From an uncultured Clostridia bacterium (GTDB taxonomy: Bacteria; Bacillota; Clostridia; Lachnospirales; Cellulosilyticaceae), in the NCBI GenBank assembly GCA_937981575.1, contig CALJNR010000002.1, forward strand, positions 1-64,000: a stretch of 64,000 bases of DNA, given 5' to 3'. A model generated the notes under the pieces. It was not told the DNA's origin and did not search any database. It was given only the letters and a program-made list of their open reading frames with translations. The number at the start of each line of letters is the position of its first letter. Positions within the stretch are counted from its first letter, which is position 1. Made by a program: the position numbers and the translations under genes. This document shows, piece after piece, positions 63,674-64,000 of the stretch.

Positions 63674-64000
63674 ATGCTCTACCCTTATAAAGGATGTAAT
63701 CCTAACGTAGATGAAAGCTGCTTTGTAGCAGAAGGAGCACGTATTATTGGAAAGGTTCATGTAGGAAAAGACTGCAGTATATGGTATAACGCAGTACTTC
63801 GGGGAGATGACGAAACGATTACAGTTGGAGACTATACCAACATTCAGGATAATGTAGTCATTCATGTGGGAAAGAAAAATAAAACGTCAATAGGAAAAGG
63901 TGTAACTATTGGACATGGTGCCATTTTGCATGGCGCAGAGATAGGAGATAATACACTTATAGGAATGGGAAGTACTATACTTGACGGGGCATGCATTGGT
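63674..64000 (+). CDS. Gamma carbonic anhydrase family protein (partial)
   Basis: First 109 codons of a left-handed beta-helix hexapeptide-repeat protein, cut by the window end. It starts MLYPYKGCNPNVDESCFVAE and has repeats such as ARIIGKVHVGKDCSIWYNAV, then LRGDDETITVGDYTNIQDNV, with the metal histidines in VVIHVGKK and IGHGAILHG. Family members are carbonic-anhydrase-like or ferripyochelin-binding-protein homologues; activity is uncertain. GAGGTG precedes the ATG. Confidence 0.93.
   Translation, partial: MLYPYKGCNPNVDESCFVAEGARIIGKVHVGKDCSIWYNAVLRGDDETITVGDYTNIQDNVVIHVGKKNKTSIGKGVTIGHGAILHGAEIGDNTLIGMGSTILDGACIG

Overview
This AT-rich 64 kb window looks like the chromosome of a low-GC Gram-positive anaerobe of the class Clostridia. 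The gene content suggests the Lachnospirales/Cellulosilyticum side, but I cannot fix the genus from sequence alone. The evidence is purine-rich Shine-Dalgarno sites before almost every gene, a T-box leader before leuS, FeoAB, an oxygen-sensitive indolepyruvate:ferredoxin oxidoreductase, several ferredoxin-like Fe-S proteins, C_GCAxxG_C_C, VanW, DegV, DUF975 and PadR/DUF1700/DUF4097 proteins. I see no rRNA, tRNA, CRISPR array, insertion sequence or phage module.

Layout. 1-5.2 kb: membrane proteins, then a same-strand run of three GNAT acetyltransferases and two methyltransferases. 5.4-7.0 kb: an FAD oxidoreductase-Rieske gene split by a frameshift. 7.2-14.4 kb: VanW protein, small and DUF proteins, an Asp/Glu racemase homologue, a DUF2157/GDYXXLXY membrane pair, and a TerB-like plus beta-helix protein. 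14.6-17.7 kb: feoB and feoA, divergent from a DtxR-type regulator that seems to start at CTG. 17.9-23.9 kb: housekeeping enzymes (HAD phosphatase, YbaK deacylase, exonuclease III, glyoxalase-like protein, threonine dehydratase, DHH phosphoesterase). 23.9-27.3 kb: a large TIR-transmembrane-WD40 protein behind a small acidic ORF. 27.4-30.9 kb and 44.7-47.5 kb: two paralogous PadR-DUF1700-DUF4097 operons, each with a dyad over its promoter. 31-34.3 kb: an orphan propeller-like protein, a 30-cysteine protein and a divergent cis-prenyltransferase. 34.4-44.6 kb: Fe-S aldo/keto reductase, DegV, split ThrE exporter, iorAB, glyA and an EF-G paralogue with a degenerate G4 motif. 47.6-51.5 kb: GntR/DUF1648 pair, short-chain dehydrogenase, DUF4349 lipoprotein. 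51.5-54.3 kb: T-box and leuS. 54.5-60.6 kb: LacI-controlled maltodextrin-type ABC transporter with a GH13 enzyme. 60.8-63.6 kb: a divergent TetR-controlled operon of two flavodoxin-like proteins and a polyferredoxin. The window ends inside a gamma-carbonic-anhydrase-like gene.

How the genes work together. The clearest functional units are iron uptake (feoAB with its regulator), maltodextrin import and hydrolysis, amino-acid fermentation and electron flow (iorAB, Fe-S proteins, flavodoxins), and envelope-related PadR modules. The most unusual items are the two PadR modules with different beta-solenoid repeat signatures (SGD versus GxGE), the TIR-WD40 protein with its small ORF, the propeller/Cys-rich/UppS-like neighbourhood, the EF-G paralogue with TEMD in place of NKxD, and the probable CTG start of the DtxR-type regulator. 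All function calls come from reading motifs; no database search was run.
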